64,000 bases of DNA, taken from positions 5,544,012-5,608,011 of the forward strand of contig CM059623.1 of NCBI GenBank assembly GCA_030435675.1. The letters are read 5' to 3'. Source of the DNA: Steinernema hermaphroditum. Taxonomy: Eukaryota > Nematoda > Chromadorea > Rhabditida > Steinernematidae. The notes under the pieces were generated by a model that did not search any database, was not told the DNA's origin, and saw only the letters and a list, made by a program, of their open reading frames with translations. Positions 27,643 to 40,466 of the stretch are shown here, in pieces (position 1 is the stretch's first letter; every line of letters begins with the position of its first letter). The translations under genes were made by a program, and so were the position numbers.

Positions 27643-29151
27643 GTGCGCTCTTGGAAACGCGGTCCCGGCCCGAAGAGGATTGTTTTCTCTGATTTATTTG
27701 GGGAATTATGTCGACGATTGGGGACGAGGCTCTCGGCCCGAAATAGAGAGCAGGATTAATCATTTATGATGTCTTGATTTCGCGAGGGAACGAGAGCTTC
27801 CGGAGGGGATGGCGTCCCTATACGATTCAGGGGGGGGGGGGTGTACGGTAGGATCTGCTTCCCTCTCAGCCCTCTTCCCATTCAAAAGAACCGACCTAAC
27901 CAACCGGACGAATGCTCGCAACTTTGGCCAGAAGCCCTCGAGAGCCATTACCTCAGAGCCTCTTCCTCCTCATCACTTTGCACTTTCCCTTTATCTCTGC
28001 GCACTTTCTTTATTAAATCTTCGGCCAAAGTGCATCTTCTGTGGCCACAAGCCAACTTCTGACGGCGTTTCGGGCCGAAGATCGCGCGGTCAGAGGCCCT
28101 TCCCAATCGGGACACTTCCGAAATAGAACCGTTTTGTGGCGTCGAGTCGACTCTAAGGCGCCGCTCCAGGCGCGCTTCATAAATAAATTAGCGAATCGAA
28201 TTCGGAGGAGGAGGCACTTCCTTATTAGGAAAGCGGCTTATCGTTCAGATTCCGTGAACGAACTCATCTTTTCGGCTAATTCGGCCGAGGACAGCCAGGC
28301 GCCGTTGGACTAATGGGAAGGCGTAAACCCACAAATGTATCCATGGCGATCGATTCAGCGTTGAAAACATATTTTCTGAAATGTCTCTACTTCTGTGTTA
28401 TGGCGTGTGTTATTTCCGAAGGCGCCTACCACTGGAGACCACTCCGACGCCCGAAATAGCGAAGAAGCAAAGATCGCGGCGGAGATAAGGGGCAGACCTA
28501 GCGTGTCTTTATGGGTTCCATCCCACCTGGAAGAGCCAAAGGGTTTCGAAGAACGTTTCAATATACGGAATTCAGAAGTCTTTTTTGTTTTTGCACCAGC
28601 TTTTCGTTGATATTCAAGTAGAGAATAGCGATGGAAAACTAATTTCTGAAAAGTACCAAAAATCGCCAAAATCCAACCGTATCAACCGTGTGTGGACGAA
28701 TATCAATCGAACCAAAACTCCAAAGCTAACAAAATGATGTCTGTGTCTAAAAGTTATGCGTCTACGGTCTTTAATTTGTGTCGGTGGCGATCGGTCGTTC
28801 TCTCAGAAATGAGTTGAGTGAGCGGTCGTGCTTGTCCATCGTTGTTGGCGCAATGATCGTCTCGGCCCTCAGAAGGCCTGGAACACCAGACAACCATAGT
28901 TCCAAGAAGGCCGTCCGACTCCACTTGCTAAGAGAACATAAATCGGACGTGAACTCTGACATAATGTCGCCCTTTGTAGGCCAAAAAATGGCAAAAACAG
29001 AAGGTCTAAAACAGATTAAACACACTAGAAACGCAGCTGCGCGCCTTTTTTGGTGCTAAGGGTCAAGTAGCCCCAAGGACGGAAATCATGATGCTCATAG
29101 AGTCGTTTTTGTTCCAATCTAACCCGTTAGACTGGTCTATCGGTCTCGAAG

Positions 29152-29262
29152 GCATAGTGATAGTAAACCCGAACCGTCAAAGCTGTCTGTGTGGCTCATT
29201 GCGAACTTGTCCGATTGACAATCGGTAGGGGTCGGTTCGACGCCGGCCCGAGTCTCTTTTTG
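29152..29262 (+). repeat. tRNA-like dispersed repeat (SINE-like), copy 1
   Basis: Shares the core CTGTCTGTGTGGCTCATTGC and a downstream B-box-like GGTTCG with copies at 38597 and 44471. It is the most diverged of the three. Confidence 0.55.
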
Positions 29263-31900
29263 TCAGAAATCTGAAACACAGAGGCCAATGTAAAAAAAAA
29301 ATAATTAAATAAAAAGCACAGGTTGTGTGCCCTTCAGCTCCGACTCGATCACAGTCGGTTCTAGGGTCTTCCCCCACTTCCCGTTCCACCGTAGCTGCAG
29401 ATGTTCCTCCAAAGCGCACTTTCGGGAAGCGGCGCACTCCTAATCTCGCGGAGTTCACTTCCCGAAACGTGCGCCTCGGCCCTCTCGTTTCCGACGTTTC
29501 ATCCATTATCTCCTCCGGAAGGCGTCGGAGGCCGCCAAAGGGCCGTAAAACATCGCGCCGATCGATCTTCCTCTATTTTCGAACGTTTCGTGTGGAACTT
29601 GGCCAATCAGAAAACAAAAAAGAGACAGATTAATTGACGCCTAAAAAGGCCCACTCCGGCGGTCCTGCGCCGATTAGGGCCGAACGTGGGGGTTTTTAGG
29701 CGACCGCCGGCGGAGTTCGCATAAATCAGAGCAAAATAGAAATAATCGCAGGAAGGGGAAGACAAAAGAGGTCCTAAAGGGAAGATTGGCGCTGAAAATG
29801 ACGTCGTCTGCAGGAAAACAGCGGAAAGGAGGATGTGAAGATAATCTGCAGAGGTGCAGAAGTGTCCTCGGATTGTGAAGGGACACCCACGGTACACCGC
29901 TTAAGGGGCTTCTAGGCGATCACGCCTCAAGAACTCTTACACAGAAGCTACAGTAAATACAAACTGACATACGGTATGTGCACAGATCCTCAGCGAGGCA
30001 TCATGCCCTGAACAATCGGCCGCAATCAAAGGTTCTCAAATCGTCCACTTGAATCTCTCTCTTCCTGTATTAACCTGAATACTGCTGGCTCCCGAAGCGA
30101 AGACTCTTGGTCAATGGCGGACGTGTCGTTCCCCACCTCGTCCCCGTTTATCTTCGATTGAACTTCTTATCCCTAATGAGGGATCGAAAAGAGTCCACAA
30201 TCCCTTCCAATCCGCACTAATCTTAGATCTCCACTACCTCGACGACAGCTCTCCTCAATCAGTCTCCTGTCGTGCCAGGAGCCTCGCCTGACGGGTCGAA
30301 TTTCGCCTTATGTTCCCCACCTACGTCTCCTCGGGCCCTCCATCTTCGCTCCTCAAAATTGGTCCTCTGCCTTTTGCTGTTTGCGTCTGTTTTCGACGGA
30401 ATCGTCTAATTAGCATAAATGCTCCCTGAGGCGGCGCAGGTCCCGTGGGGTCGTGGCAGGACCCGACCTAAGACAGTGCTGATTAATCGATCGGAAAGAG
30501 GGAGGATTATGATGGAAGTGCCTCAGGCGCCGCTGCATGTAAATTGGCTATAAGTCACGGGATTGTGCACCCGAGTTAGGGAGTGACCGAGAAACATTCC
30601 AGAGGGCCTCCAAAGGGCACTTCTGAACCGGGGTTTCCAGAAGCAAACCATGAGAAAGAAAAGTATTCTTGAAAAGGGGCAAATCTTCACCCTTTTTGCC
30701 CACCGTAGTCGAGTACAATCCTGCACGTACCAGGTGGCTTTTGTTTGATCCTTCCAAGAGCCAAGACATGGCCATCTTCTGCCCCATCTCCTCCCTCAAA
30801 GAAACATCTCCGGTGCCAGAGATCGCTCTTCCCTTGTTTTGCTCAGTTCCCGCCGGATTATTCCGACAGTGAGTCAACAGGATGCGCAATCCTGAGAGAG
30901 TAGAGGATTTTGACGCACACGTCTCCTTCGTGGCGGGACCTCTTTGTCCCAATCCGTCCGGCTGTAGCGTCCCGCATCACTCCCGACCCTCTTGTCCGGG
31001 TCCTGACACGGAGTCTTCGAGTGCATTTAACTTTAATGGCTCGCGGTTATGGGATGGGACTGTTTTCGGACGGACTGTTTGTTTGCGTCTCGACACGCAC
31101 GCCTAAAATGGCGCTTTGAGTCCATTGAAAAGAAGAAGCATTTCATTAAGCGGTCCCGCAACGACGCCTCCTGGCGGACCTGATCCTTGGCCTCTTGCAT
31201 TCACTCTTCAAGTGGCCATTTACCTCCCCTCAATCACCTGCCTCCATCAAAGACCTCTTTCATTCGCTGTGGGACCGCGGCGCATTAGGGCGAAGAAGGC
31301 GTCCATTTATTCGATAAAAATGCATGAGCTTTTGTTTTCGATTTGCGCGATGCGCCCTACTAATGGTCCTCTCCGGCGCGTTCCCAGAATTTCTGCGTTT
31401 CCCTCTTCGCTTTTGTGATTGTCGCCATAATTGGATTAAGTGGAAAACACACTGGACCTGCAAGTGTTTTGCTTCCTCTCTGGCGCTCTTGGCGGTCCCG
31501 AGATATTGAGTCATTCCAGGCTCGTCGTTTCAAAGGCGCTTTTGGTCGCCAGACGGGGGGGATTAGGCAAAAGTCAGGTGTTCAGTCCGGGTGATCACTG
31601 CTCTTTGCCGTCACTTCTCGGGTTTCGTCTGCGATTCACCTCAGGGTCCCACGCGGAGTGTTTTCGAGTCAGGTCGGAAACCAAACAGTTTCTCCGGTTT
31701 CATTATCGCGAACGAACTGTGGACCTTTCCGGTCTGGGACAAAAAGATCTCGACGATCTGAAACCCGAGAAAACGGTCCGAAGAGGTGGGCCTTTGGCGA
31801 TGAGTGAGTCCTGAAGATGCCCAAAGCAGACCAAAGTAGTTAAGACTGAATGGATCATCTTTTCAGCACAATATTTCACTTGTGTACCAAAAAGTACATA

Positions 31901-33203
31901 CAGGGTGTTCCATAAGTTCTGTAACAGATTTCAAAATGTGTGTTTTGAGTTGATTCTTTTGCTTTTCGCTTATTTTAACGTTCACTGCGTTTTTCTTGGC
32001 CCTTTTTTATCTTATATCCACTGTTTCCCTGATATTCCGCAATATTATAAGAATTTGCCATGGCCTCCAAAGACAAGAGTTTCGCGTCCGTTTCGTATTT
32101 CGCAGAAGGAGGTCAAAATCGGACATTGGAAAGTTGCTGAATCTGGCTCGCGGAAAGCTTGTACGGCAGCGAAACGACTTCTGGGCCTTTATGAAGCCGC
32201 GAAGTTCATAGAACCTAGTCCTAGAAGTGAAAGACCGAAGAGTGCGCGGACCAGATTGATGATTTAAGCTGTGAAGAAGCGATTTGAACGAAATCCGGAG
32301 TGCTACATTAGAAAAATGGCTTTGGACTCCAAAAATATTGAAACCATCCACCCAATGCATTGTGAACGATAACCTGAAGCTAATCTCGCCCAGAAAATCC
32401 ACTGGATGCGTGCTGACGCATCACAGAAAGAAGTATAGAAGGGAAAAATGGAAGAGTCTGATAGCCGTGGCCACGAGCAAAGAAACTCGTTGACTCCTGT
32501 TCACGGATCAATTAATTTTTTCGATTAAATTATTCCCAAATCAGCATAACGAGTGAGTTTTCCATGAGGCAGGCTCTTCTCGATCTGTTGAGTTCAAAAG
32601 GAAACATTTCCCATCGAAGCCCGTCATGGTATGCGCTAAAATATGCGGGATGGGCCAAACGAAACCCGTTTTTATCCAAAAAGGGGTCAGGATTGATTCG
32701 AAAATCTATCAAGAATGGAATTTGAAGGCATATGTGGCAAGATTCACTTAGGAACACTCTAAAAACGATAATTAGGTGTTCCAGAAAGAGTTGATTCCGG
32801 CGCATGGACCGAAATTATCGATGGAGGTCGCGAATCAGATCTGCCCCAAGTTAGTGGGGTAAGGACATGTGGCCCTTCATTAGCGCCAACCTGAGTCCAC
32901 TGGACTATGCCATCTATGGATTCTTGGAGAGTGAAGTCTCGCGAATCCAGCACACTAGCTTAAACAGTCTGAAGCGATCTCTGGAGCGAGCATAGGCGAT
33001 GAACTGCTCGTGGCCACGACGAAGAATTTTAGAAAACTTCTTGAAGCCTTTTCTCCCACTGAATGTGGCGATTTCAATTAATCGTTATAGATAATTGTTT
33101 TCCTGGTTCTCTTTTATAGGTGTACCAATTTTCACGCGAATCCGTTGGATTTTCGTCGAGATATAGCCATTTTTAGGCGTTACAGAACTTATGGAACACC
33201 CTG
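31901..33203 (+). mobile_element. Degenerate Tc1/mariner element with dead transposase
   Basis: 1303 bp with inverted ends of about 25 bp beginning CAGGGTGTTCCATAAGTTCT, flanked by TA on both sides. The interior, read on the plus strand, keeps fragments of a mariner transposase. Examples are a helix-turn-helix/linker-like SERPKSARTR...VKKRFERNPE and, near 32890-32990, NLSPLDYAIYGFLESEV, which is the region of the third catalytic Asp. Many stops and frameshifts interrupt it, so it cannot encode an active enzyme. It is an old insertion in the gene-poor region. Confidence 0.85.
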
Positions 33204-33205
33204 TA

Positions 33206-36200
33206 GAAAATTACTTTTTGAACCATTATAAAACACCTTTCCTATTCCCATAGTCCAAAAAGTCAAGCTTAAGGTCCCGTCATGACCAGCATCTGCGCTT
33301 CGATTCACAGTCCTGCACATATTTCTTCTTCTCCTTCCCCCTCCTCCCTCAGGCTATTTGCCTAACCTTCCCCGGAACATTTCGCCCGCGTCTTTTGTAC
33401 CATCGCATGTCGGACTCTGGTCTCCACAAACAACTTAATGAAAATGAAGCCCTTCGAGGAACGTTCCGTTGGAGAAATCACGTCCTCCACACGAACTTAT
33501 TGGTTTTCGTGCCGGGACGCCGCCGCTTATAGCCTGCGCGATCGGAGTAAACAATCCCGCAAATCTCTGCAGATCGGGACCGTTGTTTGCTCCGGTAGTG
33601 CAGGACTAATCTCTGACACCTGGTCTCGAGCAGGAAGTCGACTTGTTCTGACGTGGGATTTACGTAGGAGTTGGAGTGTGCCTGCCGAATCGAGGTAAAT
33701 ATTCCACTTAGGCGCTTGTATGAATAGGCTGTTTGTGCCGATTTGGCGGAATCTTTGGCCCGTGGCCACTGGGTCAGGGGCTGAATGCTCGGATTACGGT
33801 AGAGGAAGGAGGGCTTCGAGACGAGAAGTGTCCCATTTAGTTTCAAGAAGATCAGGGAAGTGACGCTCGAAGTGGATTTCGCTTCGAATCTCTCGGGAAA
33901 TCCGAAGAGAATAGAATCAGCGCTCTTAGAATAGCGCCTTTTTTCGTGAGTCATCGACTTCCTGGCGTCCTTCCGCCATCCAAAACTTTCCAAAACAGAT
34001 CCAACTTGCCCGGTGTCCGGCTGGGAACAGTCCCTAATACATCATCTTCTGGCGACCCTTTCCCGGTTGGAACTGGTTCTAAAAAGGCTGATGTTGTCAA
34101 GGATGTTGTGACGCAGTCCTAGCGGAGTGGTCCCGTCCGTATCTCATAGAGACCACCCCGAAGCTGGCCATGTTCCCACAAGAAGCGAATGTACCATATT
34201 CCGTGAATATTTAAGTCGGCTCTCAGAGTTACGTGATTAGGAGAAACATTCCAAAGGTCTTCCTCCTCCGCGCCTACTTGTCCCTCCCTGCAGAGGACAG
34301 AGCCCCCGACTCCGGTTCTATTCTTAGGCCAGAGTGATGTCACTGGATCCAGCACCACCTCCTGCTTGTGGCAATTAAAAGGAGAAACTCGTAATTAGGT
34401 CCGTTGATGTCACCGACCGACAAATACCCATTGTTGTCCCCTTCTTGACGTGGATCCGAGTCGTTTTCCAGGGCCAGAATACACTCGAAGGACTTGTGAG
34501 TCGTCAAGGCAACGGATTCCACTTCTTCTAGGACGTAGTCCTTGGAACGAACTTGGTGCGCAGAACTCGATTTCATAAAACCGTTTAGAGCCAGCACGTG
34601 GGAACGCTTTTGTTGTCCAAAGGCTCGGTTACAAACTCGTAAGAGGTCGCCCTCTCTCGCTTCCCACTCCCTTCTGGGACAAGTAGGACTGTCTCGGCCC
34701 GATCCTGTCCAGTACTTTCTCCATCGCGCGATTAGGCCAGGAAGGTCGCCTCTAGATGACTCTTTTCAGAATGGAATATTTCGCTTTCCAGAAATAAATC
34801 CGTTCGCGGAAGTGCTTAAAGTAGAGCTTCTCGAAACGGAGTCGTTTAAGATGATTACTTCCTGTCGTCATCAAGAAGTCTCCTAGACAGCACGAACCAA
34901 TTAAAAATTGATCCCAGCATCTGGTGACCTCTATTGTAGGACGGGGACTTGTCCATCCCTGGCCCTTCCCTCCACTCCCCCTCTCACCACCGTAATCTCC
35001 TCCCCAGTTGGCCTCCGATCTCCTGTGAGCGGCTTCAAAACGCCTAATCCAATCGTCGAGAACTTCCGCGAACCCTCCGGGGACGGCAGGTTTCGCGGCG
35101 CGCCTTCGGGGCAATTAGAGGGGATTAGGAGGAGGATTACCAGCGCGCGTGCGAAAATCGGCGCCGAAAACATCGCCGCGGCGGCAAAGCTGTTTTTGTG
35201 CCGGAGCTTGTTCTCCGCCGCCGCCGTTTCGGCGAAATCTTTTTCGCGGCTGGAGGCGACCCGGAACTCTCGAGGACCTTGACTCAGGGACGCGTTCCAG
35301 GACGCACTTCGGGTGTTGGTCCTGCACTCTTCTGACCGTCCCTGGCCCCGAATATTCGTTTTCTTCTTGTCGCATTCCGGAACGTTCCATTGGCGGACTT
35401 TGAGGCTCGGATCGCTGTACACGGCCCGATCCAATTTTGGACATTTTGTAGCTTTGGAGAGGGTGCGGTAGGGGTCGAAGGAGTCGCTTCCTTTCTTTCA
35501 TTGCCTTTACGGAGATTTCCTCTGGCTAGGATTGTAGTGGAGCTGGTGATCGTTGGCTCCTTCTCCGCGAAAACAGATTTTTGTATTACCTGGAACGCCT
35601 CTGTTTTGACATCCTTCCCTACCCACAAGTCCCTCTGTAATCCTTCTATTCTGGGCGCAATTAAGTGCCCTCTGGAGTCACTCGTAATCCTCTCACCTAC
35701 CCGCCCTATTCTTAGTTCCCCTCGGGACCCCTCAGAATACCCGATGCCGTCAATCAACGCGTCGCGGAAGGCGATTTGTGATAAACATTTCTTGCGTTTC
35801 CGGCTCCGCCACACACCTTGTTTTCCAGCAAAGTCGCTTCCGTCGCCAGAGTCCTTCTAGACCTATTAGGGGTGCATCCGGCCCCTTTCAGATCGTCTGC
35901 ATCGGAAGGACTACCTGGCGAATGGCGCGCCTTTAAAGGGCGGACTACTTTTACCAGTCTGTAGACATAGACATGTCACAAACAAGCGATTGTGTCTCTA
36001 ATTAGATTCCGTTTCCACGACTTGCAATCCCTGTCCCGAGCGCCTCTCAGGCTCAGTCATGACGGCGTCTCACGTGGAAATCGCAGAAATGCGCGCGCCA
36101 TTAATCTCTGGTTTCCCACGGTTCCGCGCGGGACGCGTCGTGTTTTTGCATGTTGCTTTGACTCGATGTTTGGCACCGATCGTGGTTAGGCGAGTGCGTC

Positions 36201-38080
36201 TTAGGGGGTGGGTGAACCAAATAACAAAAAAGAGAAGGCTTACAAAAACATGGGACATTTCAATGGATTTCAGGGAGTGCGCGCCGAGAGTTCTCCTTGA
36301 GAGGAATATCTCTCGGTTCCTGTGAGAAACATTTCCCTTTTTCTCAAAGTTGGGAATGCTACCCAAAATGGAATATCCGAAGAGCTTGTAATGGAATATT
36401 TCTCATAAATCTTGTTGCCCTTTGCACGCCCTCTGTGGTCTTCCCCAGAGGAAACATTTCTGCATCCTCCTCCAAAAAGGAGTCTGGTGTGCAACATTCC
36501 ATCTGTGTGTCTGATTGAGTTATCCCATAACTGGCTCTGCCCTGCTTTCTCTCTTCTCTGCCAGAAGTTCACAAATCTGTGTGAACTTCTGTTCGCTGAG
36601 CACTTGGTTGTCCAGTGGACACCTCGTGATGGACGCGTGTGGCATTTAACGCCCCGAAACTACACTCAAACCTCGGCTGAGTCACCTCCCAAGCGGTCTC
36701 CGGAATATTCCTGTGACGCCTGAAGGCCCTGTGCCCTGAAAGGTCGATAAACAAAGCGCCCAAACACGGCGTGTGTCCCTACAGACCTGAAGAGTCCTTG
36801 GGCCCAATCTCGACCCGACCCAGTCGGGACCCTCGCGCGCATCCTTGGACAATCGGATGCGCCTTAAGGAACAAAAACAATTGCCTCGATTGGTGTCTCG
36901 GAGACACAAAGCGCCTCCCTTTCAGGCCACTTTGTCGACCGTCGACTAATGTCGGGTCCCGCGCGGAACGCAGTCCTAAAGTGCTTGTTTCTGGCCGGGC
37001 TCAAAAGTCCAAATTCTCCTCGTTAATCCAATTCGCGCGTTCGGCTTTTACGGCTCGTGTTTTCGGCGCCAATTAAAACCAGAACCGCTGATTGAGTCTG
37101 TTGTTCTCTGTTTCCGGCGCCATCGATCGCGGCGTGACCAAACACCGCCGCAGTTGCGCCGTCCTGAACTCGCCCTTCGGTCGACATTTACCGGACGTTT
37201 CTCGAAAGGCGTTGTTGTCTTGCACCTTCTGTTTTCCCGCCTATTGACCGTGCTGCCCTGAAACGGGCCTTCGTCCCACGACGACAACGCGCGTCAGCTC
37301 GCGTGTCGGGTCCTGCAGCGAAAATAGCTTTGTCTTCCGGTTATTCTATGAAATCTTATTAATAGGTCCCGAGTGGAGATTTATGGCCGTGTTTACGATG
37401 GCGGTGATCGGTCCTGACGCGATCCGCCTGATCGATCAAAACTGAAACAACAAAACACACTTTGGGAGGCGGGACCGCTGAAATGGGCATTAAAGAAGAT
37501 GCCGGGGTATTCGGTTCGTTAAATCCGAATTCGATTTGCGTTTAGGGAAGAAGACGGGAAATGTGTCGAGGCCATTGGAGGCAGACGATCCGGGCCCGGA
37601 GTTCCGGGTCTCCGCTTCGTTGTGGGATCTTTTTGGATGGGGGTTGAGTCAGACTGTCCTGTCCGTTTCCTTGGCGACTTTATATATTTATACCTGCACG
37701 GCTCAGGGCCACTTTCTCATACTTTCTCTCCCCAGAAACATTTCACTCGCATATTAGATCTGCGCCCTCCGTCCGATCGATCTTTAAGGCAGCATGGTCC
37801 CGCATCGATCGCTTTGAATCGCTCCTTCTTGACATGGCGTGCCACTCTCTGCAAAAAGCGATTCATTAATATCGCCACTTCGCGTGCCGAGAGTCACGAA
37901 ATCCACCCTAGGTGCTCCCCTAATACCCTCAGTTTGACCTCTTGGAGAACGGTTAGGCCGGCATCTGGTCAGGACTGCACCCCTCTGGCCGAAAGAGTGC
38001 CTAAGCGTGCTCTGAAAGGCAGAGATCTCCCGGAAGAGGAACTCAATCCGTGCAGGACCCGTTCACTCTGTGAGACTTCG
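33206..38080. other. Gene-poor region, part 3
   Basis: About 4.9 kb without a supported gene. It contains GGAACGTTCC at 33458 and 35379, GGAATATTCC at 36702, a 12-bp inverted repeat around 36560-36590 and many TAATTA/ATTAG sites in GC-rich surroundings. No coding exons were recognised on either strand. Confidence 0.45.
36560..36589. promoter_or_regulatory. 12-bp inverted repeat with nuclear-receptor-like half-sites
   Basis: CAGAAGTTCACA and TGTGAACTTCTG flank a 6-nt spacer. The AGTTCA/TGAACT half-sites resemble nuclear hormone receptor sites. It could equally be a small hairpin. Confidence 0.3.
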
Positions 38081-38186
38081 CGTTTATTCTTTTTAGGTTC
38101 TGGTCCTACAGAGATCACTTTTTCTGCGGCCGAATCCCTTGAAACAAGTCTCCGTTGTAGGACCAGAACCTAAAAAGAATAAACGC
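38081..38186. repeat. Perfect 31-bp inverted repeat, 44-nt loop
   Basis: The 31 bases at 38081-38111 (starting GCGTTTATTCTTTTTAGG) are exactly complementary to 38156-38186. RNA from here would form an uninterrupted 31-bp stem. Possible explanations are a small-RNA hairpin, a very short MITE or a recent inverted duplication. The stem does not extend beyond these bases, and no target-site duplication is obvious. Confidence 0.75.
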
Positions 38187-38330
38187 GGCTGCGCGCGAAT
38201 TCGCGCCCTCTAGTTACTGAAAGCCAAGTAGACCTGCGGGCGGCAAGATTGGCGCTCATGCAAATGGCTGAAGTTGGCCAAAAAAAACTGTAAACACACG
38301 AAATGCCTAGCGGCCTTTCGCACTTCACTG

Positions 38331-38524
38331 GGCATCTGGGAATCGGCAAATCTTCGGATACAGCAGCGAATCATCGTTTGCAGCACAGCGGACGCTTCTG
38401 AGCTCGAATCTGATGGTCCGTGGTCCGGGAGTTGCGTTCTCGCTGGTCCTCAGAGCGTCGGCGACCTTCAGGATGACTTCTCACACAGCTCGATTCCTGG
38501 CGTCGGACATCTTGTTGTCAGTGG
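38331..38524 (+). repeat. Dispersed repeat R1, copy a
   Basis: About 190 bp clearly similar to the reverse complement of 56041-56250. Shared blocks include TCTGGGAATCGGCAAA, TGATGGTCCGTGGTCCGGGA and GTCGGACATCTTGTTGTCAG. Both copies stay open in one frame over part of their length (LESDGPWSGSCV is common to both), so R1 may derive from a coding sequence or retroelement. I cannot identify it. Confidence 0.7.
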
Positions 38525-38596
38525 TTAAAAACAGGATAAAAATAGGCCCAAAAATAAAAAACGCGTAAAAAAAACGCAAGACCTACCATCTTCAGA

Positions 38597-38740
38597 GTCA
38601 TAGTCGAAGCAGAGTGATAGTATCTGTACTGTCTGTGTGGCTCATTGCAAATGCGCTTTGTTTGTAAGCGGGCGGTGTCGGGTTCGGTTTCCCTCGGGCT
38701 CCTTATTTTGTGTGGGTGTTTTTCCCGTGCGCACGGAAAA
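38597..38740 (+). repeat. tRNA-like dispersed repeat (SINE-like), copy 2
   Basis: Core CTGTGTGGCTCATTGC, then CGCTT...AAGCG, a perfect 5-bp anticodon-like stem with a 7-nt loop, then CGGGTTCGGTTTCCC like a T-arm/B-box. The acceptor stem is absent. Best preserved of the three copies. Its tail (GTGGGTGTTTTTCCCGTGCG) is shared with copy 3. Confidence 0.65.
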
Positions 38741-40450
38741 ACACACAGACAGGCACACAGACCAACGGATCCGTCGGTTCTGCGTTTATATATAGGGGAT
38801 TAATTGCTTTCTTCAGGAGTGCACTTTTTGATTTTCCTCCGTATGACTAACGCCACCTTTTCGTTCTTTTCGGGAGTTACCCTGAATCAGGGAAGTGTCG
38901 AACTTTTGAATAATGTATGTCTTCTCCAAACCCGGCGCCTTGAGCACAACATCGACGGCCAAGGCGACCTTCGGCCTTTCCCCCATAAGATGCCCTCTGG
39001 AAAAGACAGTCCTGACTCATTTTGTGTCGACCTCGAAAGGTCCCGAACGTCATTCGCGTCAGGACCCGTCAGCGCCACCTTATCGCACTTTGGACGTCTG
39101 AAACTCATTACACTTCCCGGCCTCACGGGGAGTGCACGCCTAACGACGACAAATGTCTCCTGTTTATTTTCGTTTTCCCTCTCATAAACACACAGGAATC
39201 CGAGGAGATGGTCCCGAGCTGGCGCATCTTTCTACTTGTTCGTCGCGTATTTTGGACCGGGTCCCACCAAGAAAATGCTTCGTGGGTGGCGGCAGCAGGG
39301 AAGTCGAGCCTTCGCCTCTCTCCTGCAGGTCCCTATCGTTGTGGGAGCCAGGGATCCTCAACAAGCACTCATAATAGTCCTCTTGGAACACCTCCGATCT
39401 TTTCTCGTATTATCTTAACCTAAATTGTCTTCTGTCTACTCAAACCATCGCTGCGGGACCCAAAAGCGCCCCCTCCGGTCATGTTTTGCTCGCAATTAAT
39501 TTTCCAAATTTAGCCCTAAAGGACATGTTCGACCGCTTTCCCAAATTCGGTTCCACCGCGATCTCGCGCGCCCTTCTGCTTGCCGGGACACCTAGCTGCA
39601 CCCCGAGACGCCCTTGGCCCTGTCGTTGCGGGACTCCCCAGGGATCGTCTGCAAATTGGGGCAGGAAGCGCTGTCAAAGGGCCAATCAAGGGTCCTGCGC
39701 CGAACTTCGACCCCTCCGTCCTCCGGAATCGGCCGAAGTTCGATTCGATTAATTAGACGCGCGCGATTGCCTCCGCTTAGGCGGTGACCTGGTCGTCCGG
39801 GACCCCGCCCGCGCCCTCAGCGCATGCCTGGGTGAGCAGGGAAAACAACGGGTCCCGAAAGGAGTGCCAACGGAATATTCCATTCTGTTTTTGTCTTCTG
39901 ATTCCGTTAATCTCCGGAATCGGCCTCTTGCTTCCATTTCGCGCCTCGTTGGAGACGGCTTTTCCGTCTCGGGACCCTCTCGTCTGCCGATAACGCCGAC
40001 GAAAGGACGACTTTTACGGTCTAGCTTAATGAGTCTGGTCTCCGATGTCTCGCCAAGAAGGTCTATTGTTTTCGGATGTGGCCACACACGTGGTTAAACC
40101 TCAGATTCTATTTTCGTCTCCAGCTGTTGATTAGTAGATAGTATCCAAACTGCGTCTCGAACTTCTTGGTCCTCTTTTCTTCCGTCTTTGTCCCCACTTA
40201 CTCCTGCCCGACTCCAGTGGTCACAAGAAGATGTTTTCTTCGTCGTCTCTTCCCCCACGGAAGCGACTTTTCCTCTTTAATCAGCCACCATTGTGGAATC
40301 CCGGAGACGAACCAAAACGGACTTATTTGGCCATCTCCTGTTAGGACCCCTTGGCGACGTTTATTTCGCAGCGTCAGAGGTGCTGGAAAGAGTCTCAGTA
40401 CCGTATCTCTCCGCGTTCGCCCTCTACCGCCATCGTCTAAAGACGCTCCC

Positions 40451-40456
40451 TTTCAG
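40451..40456 (+). promoter_or_regulatory. Candidate splice or trans-splice acceptor before the GPCR start
   Basis: TTTCAG ends 10 nt before the ATG at 40467. It may receive a spliced leader or an upstream exon. The receptor model lacks an obvious signal peptide, which favours an unseen upstream exon. Confidence 0.4.
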
Positions 40457-40466
40457 GTGCCACTAG

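Larger units (their letters stand above)
21883..31898. other. Gene-poor region, part 2
   Basis: About 10 kb with no gene I can support; the longest frames are about 140 codons with no family resemblance. Features seen are a palindromic homeodomain-like site (27630-27642), a G-run near 27831, a tRNA-like dispersed repeat (29152-29262) and scattered TACNGTA heptamers. Islands with TAATTA or ATAAATTA next to CG-rich sequence recur and could be regulatory DNA. Confidence 0.45.
38187..40450. other. Gene-poor region, part 4, upstream of the GPCR
   Basis: Contains two dispersed repeats (38331-38524 and 38597-38740) and GGAATATTCC at 39872. The stretch before 40451 should hold the promoter or upstream exon of the GPCR. 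No coding exon recognised. Confidence 0.45.
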
